Source: a virus
Strand: one strand, 5' to 3'
Virus record (IMG/VR): IMGVR_UViG_3300032213_001650
Span: 1-27,469 of that record
Length of the DNA stretch: 27,469 nucleotides
Shown here: positions 11,989 through 20,033 of the stretch, piece by piece
Layout: every line of letters begins with the position of its first letter
Numbering within the stretch: the stretch's first letter is position 1
Position numbers and translations under genes: made by a program
The notes under the pieces: generated by a model
The model's database searches: none
What the model was told of the DNA's origin: nothing
The model's input: the letters and a program-made list of their open reading frames with translations, nothing else

Positions 11989-13185
11989 TTAATATGATCC
12001 GATGGTACTGTAACTAGGATCAGACTTTAACAAATCTTTAACTTGATCTTTTGGAAATCTATTTAAAAATTCCCTACGCTCGTCGCCTGCTAGTTCGCTA
12101 ATAGTGGTTTTCATTTCACGGAGTTGATTTAATTTTCCAACTTCTAATATTAGCTTCATAGATTCATTACGTTTGCTAATATATGGTTCTTGAAAATATG
12201 GATTATAATCTTCTAGTCCTGCATAATCCATTGGGCAACGATATCCTAGTCTTTGCGTTAGCTCTTTGGTCATGTCAAGTCCTGGACGAATACTTCTGTT
12301 ATGAACCATTATGGTATTATCAAACAATAGTAAATCGCCACTGTCATTTTCCCACCAGTGATCGTAAACGTATGTTTCGTTAAAAACTTCTGTGCGTATG
12401 CGATCTACTAACTTATCGGACTCTGTTTGACTCATGCCTTTAAATCCAATAATGGTGTGCTCGCTGAAATGTAATCCGGTTATACCGCCTGGACTTTTTA
12501 TTACTAACGGCATTTCGACCATATCGTCAGAGCTCCCGGTGAAATTACCTTTCATTGCAATATCATAACGATCGTCTGCTTGCGGCTCAATTGCTTTGGG
12601 TTTCCACTTGTGTTGCGCTACTAATTCTTTTAGCTCACTTTGAAATGCCTGTGTTTGTTGTTCATACCAATCAGTCATTTGACAAAAGCCAGTGGCACTA
12701 GTACTCATGTGCTGTGCGCCGTACAGTGCAACCAATGGAGCAAAACTATAAATGCCGCTTTCGTTGCTGTGCCACAGCAATTCTGTATCACCAAAGATAC
12801 CAGTTAAGTCACCCTGTGCATCTCGTTTACCGGTTACTCGTGACCAATTATGAGGGCTAAGTCCGTAATCCTCGGTCATTTTCCATTTACTTACAACTGA
12901 AAAACTGATTTGGTCGTCCTCGTCCCATGAATCAAATTTGTTAATAAAGTCTGTGCCATATTTTTTAATGTAATAGGCGTCACGACTTCGGCGACTTGTG
13001 CCTAGCAAGTATATGTTCTTGATAATAGATCTAAAATTCTGTGTTGTCCCATTTCCTCGAACTACAGTTAGCAATGTTTTAAGATTAACCTCTTGTAGTT
13101 CTTTCCAAGCATCGATGCTATCCCATTCGAAGTTGTCAACATACGCACCGAAACTACCGAGTCCGTTAATTTTTGTGATTTTCAT
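11989..13185 (-). CDS. TauD/TfdA-like oxygenase with altered iron motif
   Basis: A 398-residue protein with TauD/TfdA-type organisation. The proximal metal motif is LLWHSNESG (H139, S140, N141), where the family has WHTD. The distal part has DLLLFDNTIMVHNRSIR, with His295 as the distal ligand and Arg297 or Arg300 as a 2-oxoglutarate-binding candidate. Family members are Fe(II)/2OG dioxygenases of taurine, herbicides or amino acids. Asn in place of the metal-binding Asp is unusual; loss of this carboxylate is known in 2OG halogenases, but there it becomes Ala or Gly. The ATG is preceded by AAGGA and a perfect TATAAATA at 13211-13204. Substrate unknown. Confidence 0.78.
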   Translation of the reverse strand: MKITKINGLGSFGAYVDNFEWDSIDAWKELQEVNLKTLLTVVRGNGTTQNFRSIIKNIYLLGTSRRSRDAYYIKKYGTDFINKFDSWDEDDQISFSVVSKWKMTEDYGLSPHNWSRVTGKRDAQGDLTGIFGDTELLWHSNESGIYSFAPLVALYGAQHMSTSATGFCQMTDWYEQQTQAFQSELKELVAQHKWKPKAIEPQADDRYDIAMKGNFTGSSDDMVEMPLVIKSPGGITGLHFSEHTIIGFKGMSQTESDKLVDRIRTEVFNETYVYDHWWENDSGDLLLFDNTIMVHNRSIRPGLDMTKELTQRLGYRCPMDYAGLEDYNPYFQEPYISKRNESMKLILEVGKLNQLREMKTTISELAGDERREFLNRFPKDQVKDLLKSDPSYSTIGSY

Positions 13186-13203
13186 TGATGTGTTCCTTAA
13201 AAA

Positions 13204-13211
13204 TATTTATA
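13204..13211 (-). promoter_or_regulatory. T4-type late promoter core
   Basis: TATAAATA, the T4 late consensus, ends 18 nt before the ATG of the TauD-like gene. It lies in the 67-bp divergent spacer shared with the plus-strand radical SAM gene. Confidence 0.6.
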
Positions 13212-13252
13212 GATATTGCCAATGGTGCAATAGATTTACTAAGTATACTCAC

Positions 13253-14878
13253 ATGAAGATTAAATTTTTGCTTAATCAAGTTAACAACCCTTATCAGATT
13301 ACAATCAATCCGTTGTTCTTTTTTATAAAAACATATTACGATATGTATGGAATGAATGATCTAGTTGAGTGGCTAAGGTGCGAGCACGTGATATTTGATT
13401 CTGTTGAAAAATCGGCAGAAGCTATTGTAGCAGCCGGCGTTGATGTGCTTGGCTTATCTGTATTTATATGGAACGAAGATTATCAATATGCAATGGCTAA
13501 ACGAGTCAAAGAACTTGATCCTAGTATTGTAATTGTGTTCGGCGGTCCTCAATTGGACGCACACAAGAACCCTGACTTCTTTAAGACACATCCATATGTA
13601 GATTGGGTGTGTTATGGAGACGGTGAAAAAGCATTCCAATTATTAGTAGATAAAATTAGTAATTTGTACAATGGCCCGCTGATCAACATGGTTGAAAATA
13701 TCAATGGTACTACAGTAGTACATGACTATGAAATTATCAGTGATGAAAAATATCTGAGCATAGGTTCGTTAACTGCTCAAAAAGATATCATTTTAGATAC
13801 GCTTGAATATCTTAAAAAGCATGATATAACAAATAAACAACTTTATTTTGCTGTAGAGTTTGCTCGCGGGTGCATGTACAGTTGTAGTTTTTGTGACTGG
13901 AGTCAAAATTTAACTAAAAAAGTTAAACGTAGAACACACAACTGGCGTGCCGAAATAGACTTATTACATGAAATTGATGTGAGTGTTCGTGAAACTGATG
14001 CAAACTTTGGACAATGGAAAGAAGACCTTGAAATATTTGACTATGCAGTAAGTCTGTACGATCCTGCTAGGACCTTTAAATTTGTTGTAAGCAATACTTC
14101 TAAACTAAACAAAGATGCAACTTTCCACATTATGACTACCCAAGCAAAAAAGTACAATGCACCTGCAGTAGTAAGCATTCAAGACTTTGATGCCGATGTT
14201 CTTAAAAATATAGATCGTCCTGGACTTAATTACGAACAACAAGTAGATTTTATTAAAAGATTGTTTGTTGAGCTGTACGATCAAACCCATTTAGTCACTA
14301 TACAGATTATCATTGGGCTGCCTGGGCAAACATATGAAAGTATTAAAGATACTGTTATTAAAACATATGAACTAGGTATTTCTAATCATATGATTTTTCC
14401 ATTTGCTTATCTAATAAACAGTCCGTCTGCTGATAAACTGTATGAAAAAATGCACGGGTTAAAGTGGAAAAAAACTTTTGGGTTGAATGGCTATTTTGAA
14501 AGCGTTAACTATTCTGACATACCAGTGAACACAGACGATTTAGAATCTTTGTACATAAAAGCTAAAGATAACGAACTGATCGAAGGCATGTGGGCGTCAA
14601 GTACTACACTGTATGAAACAAATACATTAAGTTTCCGTGACTATATACGATCGCATATTTTTATAACACTTAGTAAACAGTTTCAAAGAAAAATGGTAGA
14701 AAACAAGTTGCCTGTAAACTATAAAAAAATGTACACTGTGTTTGACTCTAAAGTCAATCAGTTGACTGATCATTATTTAAGAGTACATGGACCGTTAATT
14801 GAAAAATATAATGTGTATATGATGGCCATTCCGGAAATAGATAGCAAAGTACTTAACAGATTCTCGGCGTTGATTTAA
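13253..14878 (+). CDS. B12-binding-domain radical SAM enzyme (second)
   Basis: The start is the ATG at 13253 (MKIKFLLNQV); the frame is open further upstream across the divergent gene, which is not coding. The 541-residue protein has an N-terminal cobalamin-binding-like domain (VDVLGLSVFIWN about 63-74, IVIVFGGPQLD about 92-102, VDWVCYGDGE about 116-125), without the DxHxxG cobalt-ligand motif. The radical SAM core has ARGCMYSCSFCDW (C207, C211, C214) and IIIGLPGQTYESI downstream. It differs from the rSAM protein at 2728-4212 and is not a duplicate. The layout is that of class B methyltransferases and similar enzymes. Substrate unknown. Its stop overlaps the stop region of the convergent 14875 gene by 4 nt. 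Confidence 0.9.
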   Translation: MKIKFLLNQVNNPYQITINPLFFFIKTYYDMYGMNDLVEWLRCEHVIFDSVEKSAEAIVAAGVDVLGLSVFIWNEDYQYAMAKRVKELDPSIVIVFGGPQLDAHKNPDFFKTHPYVDWVCYGDGEKAFQLLVDKISNLYNGPLINMVENINGTTVVHDYEIISDEKYLSIGSLTAQKDIILDTLEYLKKHDITNKQLYFAVEFARGCMYSCSFCDWSQNLTKKVKRRTHNWRAEIDLLHEIDVSVRETDANFGQWKEDLEIFDYAVSLYDPARTFKFVVSNTSKLNKDATFHIMTTQAKKYNAPAVVSIQDFDADVLKNIDRPGLNYEQQVDFIKRLFVELYDQTHLVTIQIIIGLPGQTYESIKDTVIKTYELGISNHMIFPFAYLINSPSADKLYEKMHGLKWKKTFGLNGYFESVNYSDIPVNTDDLESLYIKAKDNELIEGMWASSTTLYETNTLSFRDYIRSHIFITLSKQFQRKMVENKLPVNYKKMYTVFDSKVNQLTDHYLRVHGPLIEKYNVYMMAIPEIDSKVLNRFSALI

Positions 14879-15237
14879 TAGTTAATCAAGAACTTTTCTA
14901 AATCGCCATACAGTTGTGCCACCACTGCTTCACGACTGCCAAACATATAAACACTGATCGGTATGCGTTTATCTATTCTAATGTAATACGGGCTTTGTAG
15001 TTTGCGATCAAGGGTTAACACAATGCGCCTATTACCGGGCGTCGGTTTTATCTCTAACTCGTAATGTGCTAAATCCAACACACGACTAAACACATAAAAT
15101 CCATGTTCAGTCAGTCTCATTCCGCCTGTTTTGCGAATGTTTGACCACCAGGTCTTACGTGCAACTTCAACGGGTTCAGCAAACTCTGCCGGTAGGCTTG
15201 CTACCAGTGTTTCGGTTAGTTTTAGTTTATCACGCAC
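14875..15237 (-). CDS. Conserved-type phage protein (120 aa)
   Basis: It begins with GTG at 15237, overlapping the stop of the upstream gene, so translation is probably coupled. It has a WWSNIRKTGGMRLTEHGFYVF segment in residues 30-50 and a KLQSPYYI...VAQLYGDLEKFL C-terminus. Proteins with this pattern occur in T4-like marine phages from memory; no enzyme motif is visible. It ends convergently with the plus-strand radical SAM gene. Confidence 0.78.
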   Translation of the reverse strand: MRDKLKLTETLVASLPAEFAEPVEVARKTWWSNIRKTGGMRLTEHGFYVFSRVLDLAHYELEIKPTPGNRRIVLTLDRKLQSPYYIRIDKRIPISVYMFGSREAVVAQLYGDLEKFLINY

Positions 15238-15526
15238 CGCTGGGCTGAACTGTGTCGCCCTGTGTCAACAATACCACAGTGAACTTGTCTGTTCTGAACT
15301 GTGCGTTTAGTTTCTTTGAAAGATTGTGTGCGTGACCCGGATTAGAGAAACTAACTTTCTTGTACTTTGGTCCAGGATGTTGTACTAGCATGTTGCTGGT
15401 TTTGAGATTGATAGGAGTGTTATCGTAAAATACAGCCCACACTCCTGCCGACGATAAAACCTGCTCAGTTTTGTATGTGGTTTTGTTTGTCAGTTCCAGA
15501 ATAACTTTGGGTTTTGGTCTACTCAT
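15230..15526 (-). CDS. Hypothetical protein (98 aa)
   Basis: The ATG at 15526 is preceded by TAGGAG at good spacing and by a CATAAATA late-like element at 15554-15547. The small soluble protein is rich in Lys, Thr and Val, with a single predicted mixed alpha/beta domain and a Gly-Ala end. No motif is recognised. It leads into the GTG-started 120-aa gene with an 8-nt overlap. Confidence 0.7.
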   Translation of the reverse strand: MSRPKPKVILELTNKTTYKTEQVLSSAGVWAVFYDNTPINLKTSNMLVQHPGPKYKKVSFSNPGHAHNLSKKLNAQFRTDKFTVVLLTQGDTVQPSGA

Positions 15527-15546
15527 ATCATTAAACTCCTACATTT

Positions 15547-15554
15547 TATTTATG
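15547..15554 (-). promoter_or_regulatory. Late-like promoter element
   Basis: CATAAATA, seven of eight matches to the T4 late core TATAAATA, ends 20 nt upstream of the ATG at 15526. Confidence 0.4.
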
Positions 15555-15571
15555 ACAAATATAGGTACTTT

Positions 15572-15778
15572 TTAGAATGATCCGCCCTTCATTTCCACTG
15601 TGATTGCACTGTCTTGTACAGCATCTACCACAGATTCTCTTGCTGCCTGTAGTGTTATTAACAGTCTAGTAAGGTCAGCATGGAGGTCTTTGGCATCCTT
15701 GATGGGCATGGTAAAGTCTCTGGCGCCACGTGCTTCAAATCCTTGTAAGCGTTCAATAAATTTTTGAATGTGTATCAT
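15572..15778 (-). CDS. Small phage protein (68 aa)
   Basis: The ATG overlaps the MazG-like gene's stop (ATGA), indicating translational coupling. The product starts MIHIQKFIERLQGFEARGAR and has a DFTMPIKDAKDLHADLTRLL segment, predicted to be a two-helix protein. The pattern is familiar from T4-like phages; function unknown. Confidence 0.75.
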   Translation of the reverse strand: MIHIQKFIERLQGFEARGARDFTMPIKDAKDLHADLTRLLITLQAARESVVDAVQDSAITVEMKGGSF

Positions 15779-16143
15779 TTTGTTAGGTATCCTGTTAAGT
15801 CTGGCGCAACCCAGCCCACCGGCTTGAGAACTTTACCATCTTCTCGCTTGCGCACCCGGCCTGTTTCACGATCGACCTTGGCAAAGTTAGTGGCCATGAC
15901 TTCTTTCCAGGCACCTTCGCCGTCAAAGCCTGCAGAATGAATGGCGCCAATTGTAACAACCAAGATGTCAATCAGTGCATCCAGTTGCTCAACCAAGTTG
16001 TCGGCTTCGACAGCTTCTTGAAGTTCTTGGTGTTCTTCGTCTATTAGACTCAAATACATTTTATATTGTGATATTGCATAAGCAGATGTGTATTGGTCAC
16101 ATGCCTTCATGAATTTTTCTTGGTCTCGAAACGGATTTGTCAT
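15775..16143 (-). CDS. mazG: MazG-like NTP pyrophosphohydrolase
   Basis: A 122-residue all-alpha protein with the MazG/PRA-PH metal-binding pattern: DEEHQELQEA (E36, E37, E40) and, about 15 residues on, DALIDILV (D55, D59). These residues bind Mg2+ for hydrolysis of nucleoside triphosphates to monophosphates and pyrophosphate. Single-domain phage MazG proteins of this size are thought to alter host nucleotide or ppGpp pools, or to clear modified nucleotides. It has ATGA overlaps with both neighbours, so it is part of a coupled operon. Confidence 0.88.
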   Translation of the reverse strand: MTNPFRDQEKFMKACDQYTSAYAISQYKMYLSLIDEEHQELQEAVEADNLVEQLDALIDILVVTIGAIHSAGFDGEGAWKEVMATNFAKVDRETGRVRKREDGKVLKPVGWVAPDLTGYLTK

Positions 16144-16577
16144 AGTGTTACTTGTTCTTTGGTCTTAAAAGGTCCTTGGTAAGGATAGCGTTGCAATGCA
16201 ATTAGTTTGGGATCTTGAATGATCTTCCACGTGCGCCCACGTTTGATAGAATACCAACCGGCAGCAAACCATGATTTGCTTTTGGATGTTTTGGTATAGA
16301 TTGGCAAATGATGTACCACGTCCCACACAGGATTGTAACAACGACCTGCTACCGGGAATCCGTGTACAGCGGTGTTGTCGGGCTTAGAAGCTGTCTCTTC
16401 TTTGGCAAACACAATGTTTGATTCACGTGCCGCAAGTTTAATTGTTTTAAATTGTTTTACTTGATTGTTAATGCGAACTTGGTATCCGCCATTCCATGCT
16501 TCGATGTTGCCAACTTTGCGATCATCTTCTTGTAAGATCCAAAACTGTTTATCTGCTACTACTTTAGCTACTAACAT
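16140..16577 (-). CDS. Conserved-type phage protein (145 aa)
   Basis: The ATG at 16577 follows AAAGGAG at ideal spacing. The N-terminus (KQFWILQEDDRKVGNIEAW, residues 10-28) looks like a small beta domain. The remainder has tryptophan-rich segments (SWFAAGWYSIKRGRTWKII). From memory this kind of protein is common next to the RNase H gene in T4-like phages. No function is assignable. It overlaps RNase H upstream and MazG downstream. Confidence 0.78.
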   Translation of the reverse strand: MLVAKVVADKQFWILQEDDRKVGNIEAWNGGYQVRINNQVKQFKTIKLAARESNIVFAKEETASKPDNTAVHGFPVAGRCYNPVWDVVHHLPIYTKTSKSKSWFAAGWYSIKRGRTWKIIQDPKLIALQRYPYQGPFKTKEQVTL

Positions 16578-17571
16578 TCAAAACTCCTTTATATGTTTCA
16601 TTTAACCAACTACCAAAGCCTTCGGCATTTTCACTGCAACGTATCAAATCATACTTGCCGCAAAACTGCATAAATCTTACGCCAACCTGTCCAATGTCCT
16701 TGTGCGATACCTGTTCAATAATGGCAAGATCCACTGTGTCTTTCACTGCTTGCGGTTGATGTGTAAGATCAATCAATTGACGATTGCGTTCGTAGTCGTC
16801 TAGCACACGGTGTTCTTCACCATTGTGGTCTGTCCAACGTTGCAACATCATATTGTTCCAATTGTAGCCTTTGGTTGTGCGGTCTGCAAATGCTTCTTGA
16901 AGACCTACCTTGTTCTTGGTGCCTTTTGTGCGCACACCAGGAAATGCAGAAAACACATTGTCGCTTGTATCGCCACGCATACATTTCTCGAACAACAACC
17001 ATTGTGGATCAGGAATCTGTTTAGGTTCTTTGGTCTTCTTATCAACTACGGGTCGACCTTTGGCATCATAGATGCCTTCTGTGGTGATAAGTTCGTCGGT
17101 GATACCATTGTATTGTTTTACGTTTGCGGCCACTAACTGCACAAAATCTGTGTCGCTACTGATCACAATGTGTTCGTCTTGGGGATGCAGGGCAATCCAA
17201 CGGGCAATAATGTCATCGCCCTCTGCAGTGGGACATCGAATCACACTGCAATTGGTTCTTTCTGACAAGTATTTAGTCAAATTATCATACGTTTCCCAGA
17301 ACATTTTATCTTCTTCTGCTTCCGCTTCTGTTAGAGCGGCACGGGCTACTACACGATTTGCTTTGTAGGGTTTATAGTGATCTTTGCGCCATGATCGCCC
17401 TTCTAGTGCAAATACAACATGGTCTGCTTCAAATCGACGCACAACTTTGTTGGCACTCATCAAGGTAGTATGTAGTGCAACGCCAACCTTTTCCCACGGA
17501 TCAGACGCACGAAATGCAGTGTGCCTGGCACGGAAAAACATATTAGCTGTGTCAATTAACACATAACGCAT
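16564..17571 (-). CDS. rnh: T4 RNase H-like 5'-3' exonuclease (FEN family)
   Basis: A 335-residue flap-endonuclease/5'-3' exonuclease resembling T4 RNase H, which removes RNA primers during lagging-strand synthesis. Metal-binding acidic residues are visible in the expected order: D7 (VLIDTANMFFRAR), E117-x-D119-D120 (TAEGDDIIARW) and D140-x-D142 (SSDTDFVQL), then D-rich GDTSDNVF further on. Arg and Lys residues at 60-73 (RSWRKDHYKPYKANR) match the helical-arch region. AAGGGT precedes the ATG. This is the clearest DNA-replication gene in the window. Confidence 0.93.
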   Translation of the reverse strand: MRYVLIDTANMFFRARHTAFRASDPWEKVGVALHTTLMSANKVVRRFEADHVVFALEGRSWRKDHYKPYKANRVVARAALTEAEAEEDKMFWETYDNLTKYLSERTNCSVIRCPTAEGDDIIARWIALHPQDEHIVISSDTDFVQLVAANVKQYNGITDELITTEGIYDAKGRPVVDKKTKEPKQIPDPQWLLFEKCMRGDTSDNVFSAFPGVRTKGTKNKVGLQEAFADRTTKGYNWNNMMLQRWTDHNGEEHRVLDDYERNRQLIDLTHQPQAVKDTVDLAIIEQVSHKDIGQVGVRFMQFCGKYDLIRCSENAEGFGSWLNETYKGVLNVSS

Positions 17572-17579
17572 AGGAACCC

Positions 17580-18281
17580 TTAAACTTTGTTATTTGTATT
17601 GATATATTGTAACATAAAACGATTCCAAAAGCTATGGCCATCCTTGCCAAAATGCCACGAATTGGGCGTAACTGTTTCTATTCCTGCGGCTTTAATTCGA
17701 GCATTATAAGTGCCTTCTGCACTGTATGGATCAATGTAACTGTTGCTCCATTTTTTTGGTTTCTTGATACTGCTGAAATCATTATTGCCGTTAAAGAAAA
17801 TATGATTCACACCCAAATCGTCTAATTCGGTATGTAACTGCCAAATCTCTTCATGTGCTTGCTGGGTCTTTTGTTTCCAATCTACACCAATCACAAACTC
17901 TTTGTAGCGTTGCTTATGATCGTCTGGAACATCGTCCATTCCGCTAGCACCAATTTGGTAATACACACCATCAATCAGCCACTCTTCTCGTTCCCACGTT
18001 GACCATTGTATCACCATCAGCACTTCTTCTGGGTGATGTATTCGTTTTAACCAATCTCTTGTTGTGCGCAAGATTCTTGTGTTGCTACTGGCGCTTTCTG
18101 CGTCGCAGTGAAAACTAGCACGTAGTGCATCACTTAATCGTCTGCCCCAACTGACTGCCAAGTTTTCTGGATGCGGAGCACGACCCATATAAAACAACTG
18201 CCCATCATCCATGGCAAATGCATGAGGATTAACTGCTTCGGCAGCCGCAGTATGGCTGTCACCGTTTACATATAAAATCAT
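17580..18281 (-). CDS. SGNH-hydrolase-like protein
   Basis: The start is most likely the ATG at 18281, one base after the upstream stop; a start 30 nt earlier would overlap that gene. The 233-residue protein begins MILYVNGDSHTAAAEA, where GDSH is the GDSL-like nucleophile block, and has GKDGHSFWNRF near the C-terminus, matching the block V Asp-x-x-His pair. Asn-containing FFNGNNDF could be the block III Asn. Family members hydrolyse esters or remove acetyl groups from glycans. The substrate is unknown, but the many sugar genes in the window fit a carbohydrate role. Confidence 0.72.
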   Translation of the reverse strand: MILYVNGDSHTAAAEAVNPHAFAMDDGQLFYMGRAPHPENLAVSWGRRLSDALRASFHCDAESASSNTRILRTTRDWLKRIHHPEEVLMVIQWSTWEREEWLIDGVYYQIGASGMDDVPDDHKQRYKEFVIGVDWKQKTQQAHEEIWQLHTELDDLGVNHIFFNGNNDFSSIKKPKKWSNSYIDPYSAEGTYNARIKAAGIETVTPNSWHFGKDGHSFWNRFMLQYINTNNKV

Positions 18282-18282
18282 A

Positions 18283-18672
18283 TCAGGACACTTCGGATCG
18301 TCCGTCGCCAATGTCTCGACTTTTTACCACACGGTTGGGATTATTAGCCATTTCTTGTTCCCATGTTTCCATTACCACATGACGGCAAACATTTTGGAAC
18401 CAACGATCAACAATGTCTGAATCTTTGTCATCGGGTTTGCCTTGGTATCCTGCACGAACCAAGTTGGCAACAAACTTATCATTCCAGTCTAATTCAAATG
18501 CACCTTGGTGCATGTTTTCAGGATCTACATGCATACTGAGAATTGCCACATAAGGTTCGCCTTTTTCTGTAGCAAGTTCTTTTTCAGTCTTTACTGGTGC
18601 TTTGGGTTTAGGCTCAGCCCGTGGTTTAGGCTCAGGCGCCGGTTGCTTTTTAAATCTATCAAAAAATCCCAT
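18283..18672 (-). CDS. Conserved-type phage protein with Pro/Lys-rich N-terminus
   Basis: A 129-residue protein. Residues about 8-36 are a low-complexity Pro-Lys-Ala linker (APEPKPRAEPKPKAPVK). The rest is a compact domain with GEPYVAILSMHVDPENMHQ (38-56), ELDWNDKFVANLVRAGYQG and DIVDRWFQNVCRHVVMETWE. This domain is frequent in T4-like marine phages from memory, function unknown. AAGGAAA precedes the ATG. It lies between MetK and the SGNH gene, with a TGATATG junction to the latter. Confidence 0.8.
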   Translation of the reverse strand: MGFFDRFKKQPAPEPKPRAEPKPKAPVKTEKELATEKGEPYVAILSMHVDPENMHQGAFELDWNDKFVANLVRAGYQGKPDDKDSDIVDRWFQNVCRHVVMETWEQEMANNPNRVVKSRDIGDGRSEVS

Positions 18673-18681
18673 ATAGTTTCC

Positions 18682-19782
18682 TTAGAATAAATCTACAGTT
18701 TCCCAGGGCAAATAGTCTTTACCAAAGTGTCCGTAGTTTGTTGTTGAACTGTAGATAGGACGGAAGAGATCAAATCGTTCAATAATACCTTTTGGAGTCA
18801 AATCAACGTTGTCTTGCACCCACTTGGTCAATTCACGACTTTGTGGTTTGTGATCTGTTTCAACATAAAAGCTCATGGGCTGTGCCATGCCAATAGCGTA
18901 GCTAATTTGGACTGTTGCCCAGTCTGCTTGGCCACTTGCCACAATATTCTTGGCAATCCAGCGTGTTAAGTAGGCAGCACTGCGATCCACTTTAGTAGGA
19001 TCTTTGCCACTGAAGGCTCCGCCACCATGAGGGCTATAGCCACCATAGGTATCAACAATAATCTTGCGGCCAGTAAGCCCAGTATCACCATCGGGACCAC
19101 CAATAACAAATCTACCAGTGGGGTTAATATAAAATTCAGTTTTGTCATCAACGTATTTTTCAGGAAGAATACCGCGGATTACACTTTCAACAGACATTCG
19201 AACTTGATCAATGCCCACGGACTCATGATGCTGAGTTGAACATACTACTTTGGCAATGCGTTTGGGAGTACCGTTGTCGTTGTATTCAAACGTTACTTGA
19301 CTTTTGGCATCTGGGCCCAACCAAGGTAGTGCTAAACTTTTTCGTACGCGAGTCAATGTTTCTACAATACGATGGCTCCAATAAATTGCACTGGGCATAT
19401 GATTATCGGTTTCGTTGCAGGCATACCCAAACATCAAGCCCTGATCGCCTGCGCCAAACGTATCCGTACCGAGTGCAATGTCTGCACTTTGTCCGTGTAA
19501 CAAGTTGGTAATTTCTGCCGTACGCCAATCAAAACCTGATTGTTCGTAACCCACATCCTTGATAACTTTTCGCACTGCTGATTCAACTTCTTCGTTGTGC
19601 AGAATGCCTTTGTATTCTCCTGCCACTACCACACGATTGGTAGTAACTAATGTTTCGCATGCGCAACGTAGAGCGGGATCTTGTTTAGCCATCACAATGT
19701 CTAGTACTGCATCGCTAATGGCGTCTGCAATTTTGTCCGGGTGCCCTTCTGATACTGACTCACTTGTAAATAGATAACTCAT
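18682..19782 (-). CDS. metK: S-adenosylmethionine synthetase
   Basis: Makes SAM from methionine and ATP. At 366 residues it is a little shorter than E. coli MetK (384) but complete. Diagnostic segments are present: SVSEGHPDKIADAISDAVLD (9-28, catalytic His14), the GAGDQGLMFGYA P-loop-like motif (about 110-121) and GGGAFSGKDPTKVDRSAAY (about 251-269). AAGGGAATCA precedes the ATG, which overlaps the stop of the upstream 84-aa gene. A phage copy would maintain SAM supply for the radical SAM enzymes and methyltransferases in this window. SAM-degrading enzymes of other phages make opposite use of this pool. Confidence 0.96.
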   Translation of the reverse strand: MSYLFTSESVSEGHPDKIADAISDAVLDIVMAKQDPALRCACETLVTTNRVVVAGEYKGILHNEEVESAVRKVIKDVGYEQSGFDWRTAEITNLLHGQSADIALGTDTFGAGDQGLMFGYACNETDNHMPSAIYWSHRIVETLTRVRKSLALPWLGPDAKSQVTFEYNDNGTPKRIAKVVCSTQHHESVGIDQVRMSVESVIRGILPEKYVDDKTEFYINPTGRFVIGGPDGDTGLTGRKIIVDTYGGYSPHGGGAFSGKDPTKVDRSAAYLTRWIAKNIVASGQADWATVQISYAIGMAQPMSFYVETDHKPQSRELTKWVQDNVDLTPKGIIERFDLFRPIYSSTTNYGHFGKDYLPWETVDLF

Positions 19783-20033
19783 TGATTCCCTTTAATTTTA
19801 AAAATAAGATGTTCGTTTTTATCATGCCACCGATGTTCTATTATATTGTCACCAGGACCGGTTAATATTGCAGTGCCACGATACGCGAGTTTGAACCATA
19901 TGATACTGTTACTAATATCGCAACGTCTTGGCCAAATTGTAAATTTTAATTCCCATCCTAGGCATCGGCGATAAAACCAATCATCTCTGCCCTGTGCCAT
20001 TGCTCGTTTGCTTTGGTAGCCGGCGCCCATCAT
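19779..20033 (-). CDS. Hypothetical protein (84 aa)
   Basis: The preferred start is the ATG at 20033, overlapping the QueE stop (ATGA); a TTG 9 bases upstream is less likely. The product begins MMGAGYQSKRAMAQGRDDWF and holds several Trp, Arg and Cys residues, then a DKNEHLIFKIKGNQ tail. No motif is recognised. Coupling to QueE upstream and MetK downstream suggests one operon. Confidence 0.68.
   Translation of the reverse strand: MMGAGYQSKRAMAQGRDDWFYRRCLGWELKFTIWPRRCDISNSIIWFKLAYRGTAILTGPGDNIIEHRWHDKNEHLIFKIKGNQ

Noticed and set aside
12998-13252. N-terminal extension of the second radical SAM gene
   Set aside because: It is antisense to the TauD-like gene; the ATG at 13253 starts the recognisable B12-domain sequence.
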